IMG/VR virus record: IMGVR_UViG_3300044742_000092
Coordinates: 1-29,845 of that record
Direction: 5' to 3' (one strand)
DNA length: 29,845 nt
Source: a virus
Shown: positions 5,328-12,465 of the stretch, one piece after another
Numbering within the stretch: position 1 is the first letter of the stretch
Layout of the letters: the number at the start of each line of letters is the position of its first letter
Notes under the pieces: model-generated
What the model saw: only the letters and a program-made list of their open reading frames with translations
The model's database searches: none
What the model was told of the DNA's origin: nothing
Program-made: the position numbers and the translations under genes

Positions 5328-5330
5328 GAC

Positions 5331-6095
5331 ATGGAGAACAACGAACGTTCCACGTTCAAGCCTTCGTACTTCGCCTTCGCGACTCTCTCCGGCTTCTTGG
5401 CAGACCTGGGCACAAAGCCTCTGCCGCCGCAGATCGACCGATCCATGATGGAGAGCAAGTCAGGCACGGACCAGATGAACCTGCTGTCAGCGATGAAGGG
5501 GTTCGGGTTCATCAGCGACGATCAGCACGTCAACCCTCTGCTGGTTGAGTACACCCAGGGAGATGAGGAGACGCGCAAGGCGATCGTTGGTCGCCTGCTG
5601 AGCGCCAACTATCCGCATCAGCTTGAGATCTCGGCGCAGAACGGGACCGAGAAGGCCCTGCTGGACTCGTTCGGAGACGACTTCGGCATTCAGGGGGACA
5701 CTCGGCGCAAAGCGATGACCTTCTTCCTGCACGCCGCGCGCTACGCGGGAATCCCGCTCAGCCCCCACTTCCCGGCGACTCGAGCCGGATCCGGGAACGC
5801 CAACCGCGCGCGGCGAAACACCCCGAAGAAGAAGGTCACCTCTGCGGCAGGATCAACCATCGCCGCAGAGGCCCGTCCGGTGCAGGGCGGCGACACATAC
5901 CGAGTGCAGTTGCGAGCTGGTGGCGAAGTCACCCTCACCGTCTCTGTCAGCCACTTCGCGCTGAGCAAGAACAAGGAAGACCGGACCTTCGTCAACAACT
6001 TGGTTGACGCCCTCATCGACTACGGCGGCGACGCGCTTGAGGCAGCCCCGGCCACCGAGGCCTCGCCCGCTGAGGAGGAGGACTTCGAACCATGA
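5331..6095 (+). CDS. DUF5343-like protein, lone plus-strand accessory gene (254 aa)
   Basis: Start ATG 5331 has AAGGA eight bases upstream; the in-frame ATG at 5322 would sit on that site. Residues ~8-140 match the DUF5343 pattern as I know it: a helical stretch (TLSGFLADLGTKPLPPQIDR), S-G-T-D-Q-M-N-L-L-S-A-M-K-G-F-G-F-I, V-N-P-L-L-V-E-Y and a final R-R-K-A-M-T-F-F-L-H-A-A-R-Y-A-G. A Lys-rich linker (NTPKKKV) leads to a C-terminal beta/helix module (DTYRVQLRAGGEVTLTVSVS) and an acidic end. It faces against both flanking operons and its codons are less G/C-biased, so it looks like a moron acquired on its own. Biochemical role unknown. Confidence 0.7.
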   Translation: MENNERSTFKPSYFAFATLSGFLADLGTKPLPPQIDRSMMESKSGTDQMNLLSAMKGFGFISDDQHVNPLLVEYTQGDEETRKAIVGRLLSANYPHQLEISAQNGTEKALLDSFGDDFGIQGDTRRKAMTFFLHAARYAGIPLSPHFPATRAGSGNANRARRNTPKKKVTSAAGSTIAAEARPVQGGDTYRVQLRAGGEVTLTVSVSHFALSKNKEDRTFVNNLVDALIDYGGDALEAAPATEASPAEEEDFEP

Positions 6096-6105
6096 GGAGG
6101 GGTTG

Positions 6106-6141
6106 AGCCCCCGGACCCTTTAGCGGGCTGTGCTCGGGGCT
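6106..6141 (+). terminator. Possible terminator between convergent genes (weak)
   Basis: AGCCCCCG (6106-6113) and CGGGGCT (6135-6141) can pair with one bulged C, just after the DUF5343-like gene. The remaining spacer to 6238 holds short imperfect hairpins (for example CCAAC-CAG-GTTGG near 6221) and no open frame that I can support. Confidence 0.35.
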
Positions 6142-6238
6142 GACGTGGTGGTGCGTTCCGTCGAGCGACCGCTTGAGCTGGCTGAAGAACCAGGGCGAGT
6201 ACGTCCGGGGCAACGTCACCACCAACCAGGTTGGCGTA

Positions 6239-6598
6239 TCACACCGGGACCGACTTGAACGTGTGGGTCACCGGGTTGGAGTTGCCGATCCCTTCGTCCC
6301 CCACGGCGGAGGTGATGACGGGGCGTTCGATGACGTCGATGGTCGTGTCGGCGCCCATCGCGGTGACGATCGCGGCGAGGGTGCCTGCGGTCCAGGCGGT
6401 GCGGGTGAAGTTGGGGGCGGTCGCGGCGAGGGTGATGTTGGCGGTCTGTTCGACGATGAGGGCGCCGGTGTCGGCTCGGAGGAGCTGGACCTTGGCGGTC
6501 CACCCGGAGGCGAGGTTGGCGACGGTGACCCGGTCGGCTTCGTAGAGAGTGAATGGCTGCCCGGGTAGTTCTTCGTTGACGTAGTAGGTGGTGGCCAT
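6239..6598 (-). CDS. Putative virion protein, last gene of the late block (119 aa)
   Basis: ATG at 6598 starts MATTYYVNEELPGQPFTLYE. The sequence is beta-rich: ADRVTVANLASGWTAKVQLL, ITLAATAPNFTRTAWTAGTL, and VTHTFKSVPV at the end. This layout (default strand, Val/Leu strands carrying modifiable loading terms, then T-A-G-T-L) resembles the N-terminal domain of baseplate upper or receptor-binding accessory proteins, but the resemblance is loose. It begins eight bases after the basic repeat protein and is the most promoter-distal late gene, as expected for a tail or surface component. Confidence 0.6.
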   Translation of the reverse strand: MATTYYVNEELPGQPFTLYEADRVTVANLASGWTAKVQLLRADTGALIVEQTANITLAATAPNFTRTAWTAGTLAAIVTAMGADTTIDVIERPVITSAVGDEGIGNSNPVTHTFKSVPV

Positions 6599-6607
6599 CG
6601 GCCCCTC

Positions 6608-7723
6608 TCATCCGGTGGGTCGGTTGCGCAACTCGGCGGCAGGGCGGAAGGCTTCGTCAGCTGCCATCCGCCAGTATTTGACTGGGGCGGGCCGGTACGA
6701 CACGGAGACAGCAGGCCGGTAGTAGGTGACCGCGGCGAGAAGCGACAGCGGAACGGGGGCCGCACCGGGGATGGTCGGTACCCACCGGCAGTAGACCCGC
6801 GGGGCGTGGTAGGTGACGGTGAGCCGTGACCGGCGTCGGCGTGCCGGGACAACCCTCGGTGGGAACGCTCCCGCGCGGGATGGTCGCCGTGTGCCGATCC
6901 ACTGGTAATGGTGGGCGGGAGTCCGGTAGCGGTGGGTGAGGTGTGGTGCTCGGCGGCGGGGCGGTGCACACGGAGGGGCTTTCGTCGTGACCGTCGGGGT
7001 TTTTGTCGGGACCCACTGGGGACGTCGGCATGGGGTCCGGTAGCGCTTCGCCAGGTGCGGGCGGGGATGCCTGGTCGGCGGGATCGGCGGTGCCTTGGTG
7101 GCGACGGTTGCGGTCTTGGTCGGCACCCACTGCGGCCGGCGGAACCGGATGCGGTAGGGCTTGGTGAGCCGGGAGCGGAGCCGACGGGCGGGGACGACCG
7201 GCGGCAGCGGGACGATCGCACGAGCAGGCCGGGGGCCGGCGATGAAGACGACGCGGACCGGGCGCGGCCGGTATTTCTTGGTGAGTCGGCTCTTGAGGCG
7301 ACGGGCCGGGCTGAACGGCGGCAGGACCGGGATGCCCCGCGGCGGTCGCGGGCCTGCGGTGTAGCGGGGCCGCGGGACCGGGAGCCGGTAGCGCTTCGCC
7401 AGGCGCATCCGAGGATGGCGCGGCGGTGAGAACGGCGGGGCCTTCGTGACGGGCGCAGCAGCGGTGAGGGTCGGCACCCATTGGGGCCGGCGGCCCGGGG
7501 CCCGGTATTTCTTCGCGAGCCGCATCCGCACATGACGCGGCGGCGGTGCGGGGATCCCGGTGCGGGGCCTCGGGCCGGCGATGAAGACAGGCCGGGGCGG
7601 GCGGACCTTGTACCGTTTCGTGAGCCGAGATTTAGGGCGCCTCGCTCCGATGGGCGTGGGGATCGCTGGCGCCTTGGCGGTGACGACTCCGCTGCTGGGT
7701 CGGTACAGCAGCAGAAGCGACAT
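6608..7723 (-). CDS. Highly basic eight-repeat protein, no acidic residue in first ~355 residues (371 aa)
   Basis: ATG at 7723 follows AAAGGGAT by about eight bases. After MSLLLLYRPSS the protein consists of about eight repeats of 36-39 residues. Each opens with R(R/H)xxxxRLxKxYR, then a short basic link, then either F-I-A-G-P-R-P or Q-W-V-P-T-K-T, and ends in a Pro/Val linker. Asp and Glu are absent until MAADEAF about 16 residues before the end, and Asn is also missing from the repeats. Conserved aromatic residues in every unit, G/C-rich third positions and a proper ribosome site argue that it is translated in this frame. It sits among tail-surface genes. Polyanion binding (cell-wall polymers or DNA) is inferred from charge only. 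Confidence 0.8.
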   Translation of the reverse strand: MSLLLLYRPSSGVVTAKAPAIPTPIGARRPKSRLTKRYKVRPPRPVFIAGPRPRTGIPAPPPRHVRMRLAKKYRAPGRRPQWVPTLTAAAPVTKAPPFSPPRHPRMRLAKRYRLPVPRPRYTAGPRPPRGIPVLPPFSPARRLKSRLTKKYRPRPVRVVFIAGPRPARAIVPLPPVVPARRLRSRLTKPYRIRFRRPQWVPTKTATVATKAPPIPPTRHPRPHLAKRYRTPCRRPQWVPTKTPTVTTKAPPCAPPRRRAPHLTHRYRTPAHHYQWIGTRRPSRAGAFPPRVVPARRRRSRLTVTYHAPRVYCRWVPTIPGAAPVPLSLLAAVTYYRPAVSVSYRPAPVKYWRMAADEAFRPAAELRNRPTG

Positions 7724-7755
7724 CGGCTATATCCCTTTCGTTTTCACGGCGCGGG

Positions 7756-8475
7756 CTAACGACGTCGCAGGCCCAGCCGCGCTCGCCCTCCAGTCCTAGG
7801 CGACCGGGTCTGGATGGCTTGGAGCTCCAAAGCGATGATCGACGCCTGACCGGATGTCGCCCACGAGGCGGAGGCGGACACCTCGAGGATGCCGTTGGCG
7901 TCGACAACACCCGGTAGCCATTGGACCTCACCACCACGCGTCGGGGTACTCCCGGCGACGTCGGACAGCTCAGCCCACGGTGCGGCGCGGGGCGTGGTGA
8001 CCTCATTCGCGCGGTGAGACACGAACACCACCCACCGGTTCGCGACCGACAGAGGTCGAGGCAAGGTGAGGGTGACAGACGTCGAGTTGGCGTTGGTGCC
8101 GACCGCGCGCACGATCGGCTGCGCCCCCCACACCCCGGCGACTTGGAGGATCGCCCAGCCCGTCCCAGTCGACGGCGTGTTCCCCGTTTCGGTGTAGGTG
8201 ACAGCACCGTTGACGGGGGCCGGCCCGCACGGTGCGGTGTCGCCGAACACACGGCGCACATCGGTCGGGTGCGCCTGGATGATCCGATTCGTCCACACGA
8301 CTGACAGGCCAGTGGGGGTGGACAGCGGCGCGGTGAGAGTGCCGTGAGATGAGTCGTTGAACGACACGAGGACCCGTCCGCCGATGACGGCCGGGGACAA
8401 CGTCGCGGTCGGATAGCTGGACAGGTCGGTGTTCGTGTAGGCGGCGGCCACAACGACCGGCGTGCCGATGGGCAC
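7756..8475 (-). CDS. Tail or surface protein, paralogous to N-terminal domain of the tail-tip protein (239 aa)
   Basis: GTG at 8475 starts two bases after the upstream stop. The whole protein is one beta-sandwich-like unit: YTNTDLSSYPTATLSPAV, GWAILQVAGVW, FVSHRANEVT and a final SASWATSGQASIIALELQ. The same landmarks occur in order in residues ~1-210 of the 889-residue tail protein (ATSYVTASVSPAAR, SWHVIQVTGH, HAVHRANESQ, WTTSARWQAQGIEVKI). This suggests a duplicated adhesin or lectin-like module. The last ~15 residues are Arg-rich. Likely on the virion tail and possibly host binding. Confidence 0.7.
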   Translation of the reverse strand: MPIGTPVVVAAAYTNTDLSSYPTATLSPAVIGGRVLVSFNDSSHGTLTAPLSTPTGLSVVWTNRIIQAHPTDVRRVFGDTAPCGPAPVNGAVTYTETGNTPSTGTGWAILQVAGVWGAQPIVRAVGTNANSTSVTLTLPRPLSVANRWVVFVSHRANEVTTPRAAPWAELSDVAGSTPTRGGEVQWLPGVVDANGILEVSASASWATSGQASIIALELQAIQTRSPRTGGRARLGLRRR

Positions 8476-8477
8476 GG

Positions 8478-9266
8478 TCAGTCCCTGACGACAGTGAAGT
8501 GGAAGATGAGGTCGTCTGTCGCGGCGGCGTCGTAGGCGCCTCGGGCGACCGCGATCCCGTAGATCGCCGAGTCACCGGAGGCGCACTTGTAGGGCATGGC
8601 GCATGGCCCGCCGAGCCAGGTGCCGATACAGGTCCGGTTCGAGCTGCCCTGGCTGTAGCTGTTCGCGGTGGAGAAGTTGACCCAGCCGAGCGGGACCGCG
8701 GTCGCGAGGTTGGCGTCTGTGATGTCGTAGACCCCGTTGTCTGCGTTCACCAGGGTCGGGGTGTTCTGGAAGAAGGCGACATCGATGTCGAGCACGCTGT
8801 TGGCGTCGTCGGTGAACAAGGCGCCGGCGAGGGTGCCGGTGCGGCCGTTGCCGATCGCCGCCGATGTGAGGGTCATCACCGATCCGAGCCGGTCGCCCGC
8901 GGCGTAGACGGCGGTGTCGATCGTCGGCGTGACTGTGATCAGCAGTTGGTCGAGGCGGGGGACGACCATCTGCGCGCCGGAGCGATCCAGCCAGATGGTG
9001 ACCAGGTCACCATCAGCGGACATCGCGGTAGGCACCGCCGTCGAGGCGCGCCCGCCTTGTCGGACCGGGTTCCCGGCGAGCGCCGCGTCCTCGGCGACCG
9101 AACCCTGGTGCGCCATCCCGTTGGCGTCGACGAGGAGAGCTGTCGCGGAGCCGTCCGCCGAGTAGAGCAGCTTCATCAGCTGCGCTTGGCGGCCTGAGCC
9201 GATGTCGTCGGTCGCGACGACGTAATCGGTGAGACCGCCATTGTCAACCGTCACATCATCGGCCAC
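8478..9266 (-). CDS. Putative virion structural protein (262 aa)
   Basis: GTG at 9266 gives MADDVTVDNGGLTDYVVATD followed by DIGSGRQAQLMKLLYSADGS. The D-D-I-G-x-x-x-x-Q-x-x-K-L-x-x-x-A-D-G stretch is a common N-terminal module in phage structural genes next to the tail and lysis modules. Residues ~70-230 continue as beta-rich sequence with VMTLTSAAIGNGRTGTLAGA and a CIGTWLGGPCAMPYKCASGD loop with three Cys, ending DDLIFHFTVVRD. No clear ribosome site; coupled to the gene upstream. Role inferred from family resemblance and position. Confidence 0.7.
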   Translation of the reverse strand: MADDVTVDNGGLTDYVVATDDIGSGRQAQLMKLLYSADGSATALLVDANGMAHQGSVAEDAALAGNPVRQGGRASTAVPTAMSADGDLVTIWLDRSGAQMVVPRLDQLLITVTPTIDTAVYAAGDRLGSVMTLTSAAIGNGRTGTLAGALFTDDANSVLDIDVAFFQNTPTLVNADNGVYDITDANLATAVPLGWVNFSTANSYSQGSSNRTCIGTWLGGPCAMPYKCASGDSAIYGIAVARGAYDAAATDDLIFHFTVVRD

Positions 9267-9299
9267 AGGTCACATCCACTCGCATCGTCACCGAGGGGG

Positions 9300-9782
9300 C
9301 TAGGCCAGTTCGACGACGTACAGGCAGCCTGACACCGACAGCGGATCGGCTGGGGTAGAGAGCATCCGCACGACGATCGTGGTGTTCGCCTGCGTGGCGC
9401 GGGGCCACAGCTCCTCGGGCCAGAATTCACGTAGCGGGACCCGGACGTTCCAGCCGAGGGGGACGAGGTCGACGGTCGTGCCGACCGACGCGATGGTGGT
9501 GTTGTTGACTTCGGCGGCGAACCCGGCTGCGGCGTCGAGCGGGTTGAGAGCGCCGGGCGTGGGGGTGGTGCCACCGGAACCGGAGGTGGTGTGGCCGCGC
9601 CGGATGAGGAGACGCAGGAATTCCTCCTGTGCGTCACCGGCGTCGGAGGTGCCCCCGACGTTGTCGAGGGTGAGGCCCATCAGCGCGACCGGGCGATCGT
9701 CGGCTGGGGAGATCTCGAAGAAGTCCTGAGACGCCGAAACGGTGACGTTCTCGAAGGGGACCGTGTAGACGCGTCCGATCAT
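9300..9782 (-). CDS. Conserved actinophage virion-associated protein (160 aa)
   Basis: ATG at 9782 has AAGGAG ten bases upstream. MIGRVYTVPFENVTVSASQD, then F-E-I-S-P-A-D-D-R-P-V-A-L-M-G-L, SDAGDAQEEFLRLLIRRG, TTSGSGGTTPTPGALNPLDA and AAEVNNTTIASVGTT form a pattern I know from many actinobacteriophage structural or hypothetical genes. It is probably a small beta-rich tail or capsid accessory protein. It begins a subcluster after the holin-like genes. Confidence 0.8.
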   Translation of the reverse strand: MIGRVYTVPFENVTVSASQDFFEISPADDRPVALMGLTLDNVGGTSDAGDAQEEFLRLLIRRGHTTSGSGGTTPTPGALNPLDAAAGFAAEVNNTTIASVGTTVDLVPLGWNVRVPLREFWPEELWPRATQANTTIVVRMLSTPADPLSVSGCLYVVELA

Positions 9783-9831
9783 GGGGTTGCTACTCCTTGG
9801 GGGATGCTTGGTGATTGAAGGTTGGAGGGCA

Positions 9832-10002
9832 TCAGAGGACCAGGAGACCGAGGGCGAGGAACGTCACGGCGGCGGGCAGCAGGGCGCCTTCGGCGGCACC
9901 CTTCACCACGGCCAGAATCGTCGCGAACGCGGCGAAGATGAAGGCGACGAGGAGAAACACGTCTGCCAGGTCGGCGTGCCCGGAGGCTACGACGGCGAGC
10001 AT
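9832..10002 (-). CDS. Small two-helix membrane protein, holin-like (56 aa)
   Basis: ATG at 10002 shares one base with the stop of the upstream holin-like gene (TGATG). MLAVVASGHADLADVFLLVA starts a first hydrophobic helix continuing FIFAAFATILAVV, and LLPAAVTFLALGLLVL forms a second one. Similar small proteins with the H-x-D-x-A-D-V start follow lysis genes in actinophages. It may be a second holin or antiholin, judged by size, topology and place. Confidence 0.75.
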   Translation of the reverse strand: MLAVVASGHADLADVFLLVAFIFAAFATILAVVKGAAEGALLPAAVTFLALGLLVL

Positions 10003-10181
10003 CAGGCGACCGGCGGGCGGTTGCCCTTGAGGAGGACACCTACCGCCACGACCGCGGCGAATACGATGCCGATGGCCTCCTGTTGACTGATTCCGTCTTC
10101 GGTGACGGCGGCCTGCACCGCGAGGAAGACAGGGGCCAGGGCGGCCACCAGAAACTTCCAATACTCGGCGAGCTTGGTCAT
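10002..10181 (-). CDS. Putative holin (59 aa)
   Basis: ATG at 10181 overlaps the upstream stop and follows GGAG. MTKLAEYWKFLVAALAPVFL begins helix 1, a short acidic loop TEDGISQQE follows, and AIGIVFAAVVAVGVLL is helix 2, with a basic end (KGNRPPVA). The order W-K-F-L-V-A, T-x-D-G, Q-Q-E-A-I matches small phage holins of actinobacteria. Located directly beside two lysin genes. It would permeabilise the inner membrane and release or activate the lysins. Confidence 0.8.
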   Translation of the reverse strand: MTKLAEYWKFLVAALAPVFLAVQAAVTEDGISQQEAIGIVFAAVVAVGVLLKGNRPPVA

Positions 10182-10648
10182 GGGGTCTCCTTCGGGGTTA
10201 CCGGGTGTTCGCCGGTGGTGAGCACCGTCAACTGAGCGACGATTGCTTCGTCTCGGGCCAGAAGGTCGGCGTGGATTCCGGCCGCGTGTGCCATCTCCTG
10301 CTCGAGCTGGGCGGCCATCGTCTCGAATGATGTGGCGACCGTTTGGAGCTTGTCGGCTAGGGCGTTGAGAGCGGCCGCCATGACGGCGTGGGCGTCGGTG
10401 AGGTCGGACACTTGGCCTTCGATCCGCACCATCCGTTGCTCGCCAGTCTTGGCGAACCCCCACGTGTCTTCGATCTGTTGTTTCTTCACACGTCCTGGAC
10501 GGATGACGTACCGGTTCATGATGGTGAAGATGGCGACCAGGCCGCCGAGCACGGCGGCGATCGTGATGACCCAATCTCCGCCCTCGCGGACAGTGATCGA
10601 TGCGAGCGCGGAAGCGAGGGGACCGGGGGAGAGTGGGGCCAGGATCAT
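10178..10648 (-). CDS. Membrane-anchored coiled-coil protein, DUF2746-like (156 aa)
   Basis: ATG at 10648 overlaps the preceding 41-residue gene by ATGA and has GGAG nine bases upstream. One transmembrane segment (WVITIAAVLGGLVAIFTIM, ~residues 25-44) is followed by a basic patch (RPGRVKKQQIEDTWG) and a long helical region rich in Ala, Glu and Gln (ALNALADKLQTVATSFETMA through GIHADLLARDEAIVAQLTV). This layout resembles the DUF2746 proteins near mycobacteriophage lysis genes, which are of uncertain function and have been discussed as holin-like or spanin-like. Confidence 0.7.
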   Translation of the reverse strand: MILAPLSPGPLASALASITVREGGDWVITIAAVLGGLVAIFTIMNRYVIRPGRVKKQQIEDTWGFAKTGEQRMVRIEGQVSDLTDAHAVMAAALNALADKLQTVATSFETMAAQLEQEMAHAAGIHADLLARDEAIVAQLTVLTTGEHPVTPKETP

Positions 10649-10770
10649 CGGTTCCGCTCCCGGTGCTCGAGGTAGGCGACAGCGACCACAGCAGCCAGGA
10701 CGAGGCCTGCGCCGAGCGCGAAGCCGATGATCGCGCCGGACGTGAACCCGGCCCACCACAGCTCGGTCAC
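10645..10770 (-). CDS. Single-helix membrane microprotein (41 aa)
   Basis: GTG at 10770 overlaps the upstream TGA and the TGA at 10645-10647 overlaps the downstream ATG, so it exactly fills the gap between coupled genes. The product starts MTELWWAGFTSGAIIGFALG, continues as a hydrophobic helix (AGLVLAAVVAVAYL) and ends in a basic EHRERNR tail, giving one N-out/C-in membrane segment. Small size, one helix and position in the lysis cassette suit a holin regulator or pinholin-type partner. Confidence 0.7.
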   Translation of the reverse strand: MTELWWAGFTSGAIIGFALGAGLVLAAVVAVAYLEHRERNR

Positions 10771-10853
10771 TCGTCGTCATGCCCGCCGTGAACAACCCAC
10801 CAGGAGGCCCGGTCGATGTGTCCCTTGAGCCACAGCCAGAAGGTGCGGATCAT
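10767..10853 (-). CDS. 28-residue microprotein in the lysis cassette
   Basis: ATG at 10853 overlaps the stop of the DUF1906 lysin (ATGA), and its TGA overlaps the GTG of the next gene. The sequence is MIRTFWLWLKGHIDRASWWV then VHGGHDDE, amphipathic and Trp-rich with an acidic end. Support is the exact start/stop overlaps at both ends and absence of any other frame in this gap. It may act mainly to carry ribosomes to the next gene. Confidence 0.5.
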   Translation of the reverse strand: MIRTFWLWLKGHIDRASWWVVHGGHDDE

Positions 10854-11563
10854 TGCGCCCAGGGACAGGGGTAGCCGAACAGGCAGGTGCGGTCGCCTGG
10901 CCGAGGATTCTGGCCCCAGTCAGGAAGAACGATGTCGTTCTGGTCGTAGAGGCCGGGCGCCCATTGCGGGTAGCTCTTGGCGGTCCGTTGGATGATGGCG
11001 GCCCGGTTGCTCACCCCGGGGACCGGACCCCATGAGGTAGCGGCGGTCTGCCAACCGACCCGGATCAGCCCGTTGGCGAAGCATTGGTCGATGATGTCGC
11101 GGGCCCCGTAGATGCCTTGCGGCCCGCAGCCACCACCGTCGTTGAACCCTCGCATGTACTCCAACGCGCCCGGACGCTGAGCGGCGCTGTAGTCGACGTC
11201 GAGGGACTGGATGAGGGGGCGTTCGTCGGGATGGCCGAGGACGCGGGCTTGAGCTCGGGCGTTGGCGCCGTGTTGTTGTCCAAGGCGGTACCCGCCGAGG
11301 GCCGAACCTTTCTGGTATTCCCAGTTGAGAACGACGCTCAGGCCGTGAGCCCGGGTCCGGTCATACTCCGCCTTGTGGATGACTTTCCAGTCCTGGTCGG
11401 GGAGAGACAGGTAGCGGGACACTCCGACGACCCCGGCCGCGATCATCTGGTCGAGCTGGACGTCGGTGGGACGCCATCCGGAGTAGTCGAGGACTCGGGC
11501 TGGGCCGACCGCGGCCGGGACGACGCCAAGGCGGAACCCGGCCCGCCGTAACCGGCCGGCCAC
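10850..11563 (-). CDS. DUF1906-type glycoside hydrolase-like lysin (237 aa)
   Basis: GTG at 11563 lies two bases after the amidase stop. After an Arg-rich start, VLDYSGWRPTDVQLDQMIAA and GVVGVSRYLSLPDQDWKVI match the (beta/alpha)8 opening of DUF1906 (Rv2525c-like) proteins. VLNWEYQKGSALGGYRLGQQ, LIQSLDVDYSA, GIYGARDIIDQC, WQTAATSWGP and LYDQNDIVLPDWGQN continue it; Asp26, Glu and the DVD acidic residues line the expected active site. It ends with a Cys pair in CLFGYPCPWAQ. Such domains are fused or adjacent to phage endolysins of actinobacteria and are thought to cut cell-wall glycan, although the substrate is not proven. Confidence 0.85.
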   Translation of the reverse strand: MAGRLRRAGFRLGVVPAAVGPARVLDYSGWRPTDVQLDQMIAAGVVGVSRYLSLPDQDWKVIHKAEYDRTRAHGLSVVLNWEYQKGSALGGYRLGQQHGANARAQARVLGHPDERPLIQSLDVDYSAAQRPGALEYMRGFNDGGGCGPQGIYGARDIIDQCFANGLIRVGWQTAATSWGPVPGVSNRAAIIQRTAKSYPQWAPGLYDQNDIVLPDWGQNPRPGDRTCLFGYPCPWAQ

Positions 11564-11565
11564 GA

Positions 11566-12465
11566 TCAGGCGAGTACGACAGGATGCAGGTTGACGGTCT
11601 CAGCGAACTTGGTGACCGTCGCGGCAGCGATGGCGGCGATGGTGACCGCGTCGAGGGTGGCGCCAACCGTCATCCCTTCGATGGTGTCGATGACGGCCTG
11701 TCGGATGGCGTCCAGGTCGACACCGGCTAGGAGCGCTTCGATCCGTGCGAGCGCCTGGTTGTTCATCTGTGCGAAGGCGCGGGTGTCGCCGATGGCCTGA
11801 CCGGTGCCGAACGTCGGCCAATCGGGGAGCGATGGGTCCGACAGGTAGGGAGCTACGGCGGCGAACTTGGCATCCAGGTAGGCGCGGTCCTCTGGGGTCA
11901 TGGGTTCCTCTTTCAGGCGGGCAGCTACGGCGGCAATCAGGTTCGGGACTTCACGGATCTTCCCCGGGCCGGGACAGATGTGGGCTGCGTTCGACCACGA
12001 CGGCACCTGATGGTGGTAGCCGATCCCGGTCCAACCGCCGGCCGGGTCGGCGTAGGCCAGGACCGGCGGGATGCCGTGGGTGGCACAGGCCCACACGAGC
12101 CAGTCTTCGAGCGTCTGACGTTGCCCGAGGTCGGTCCAGGACTTCTCCCACGGCGAACCGAGATCGCTCGTTTCGATGGAGATCGCACCGCAGAGGACGC
12201 CGGCACGGTAGAAGCTGTTGGCGGCGGACTGGCTGTCGGCGCGGGTGCCGGTATCGATGTACTGGCCGAGCCGACCACGCCCGTTTGGCGGCCCGCATTC
12301 CAGCTGAAAGTGGGCTTCGGTGTCGGCCCCCTGCCAGTAGCGGTACGACGATTCGAGGGTGTTGTTCCCGCCGTTGGTGTGCAAGACGACGAGGACCGGT
12401 CTGATGCGAGGCTGCGTCGCGGATTCCGGCAGGAGCATCTGGGCGGCGCCCGAGTAGAGCGCCAT
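11566..12465 (-). CDS. N-acetylmuramoyl-L-alanine amidase endolysin (299 aa)
   Basis: ATG at 12465 shares one base with the stop upstream (TGATG). Residues ~20-185 are an Amidase_2 domain: VLVVLHTNGGNN (zinc His29), AHFQLECG, AISIETSDLGSPW, GIGYHHQVPSWSNAAHICPG with His162 and Cys164 near the zinc site. It would hydrolyse the bond between N-acetylmuramic acid and the stem peptide. A linker (EPMTPEDRAYLDAKFAAVAP) and a helical region with IARIEALLAGVDLDAIRQAV-type repeats follow instead of a known wall-binding domain, possibly a coiled-coil oligomerisation tail. Followed by a second lysin and holin-like genes. Confidence 0.92.
   Translation of the reverse strand: MALYSGAAQMLLPESATQPRIRPVLVVLHTNGGNNTLESSYRYWQGADTEAHFQLECGPPNGRGRLGQYIDTGTRADSQSAANSFYRAGVLCGAISIETSDLGSPWEKSWTDLGQRQTLEDWLVWACATHGIPPVLAYADPAGGWTGIGYHHQVPSWSNAAHICPGPGKIREVPNLIAAVAARLKEEPMTPEDRAYLDAKFAAVAPYLSDPSLPDWPTFGTGQAIGDTRAFAQMNNQALARIEALLAGVDLDAIRQAVIDTIEGMTVGATLDAVTIAAIAAATVTKFAETVNLHPVVLA

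Noticed and set aside
5268-5330. tRNA-like string with GGTGGCAGAG and a hairpin before the DUF5343-like gene
   Set aside because: The would-be anticodon loop has no T at position 33, no T-psi-C arm or acceptor stem can be paired, and the hairpin is better explained as a leader or operator element.
6268-7533. 421-codon minus-strand frame overlapping the basic repeat gene
   Set aside because: It runs across the boundary of two supported genes, lacks a ribosome site and has Ser/Pro/Arg shadow composition; the frame at 6608-7723 shows the ordered repeats.
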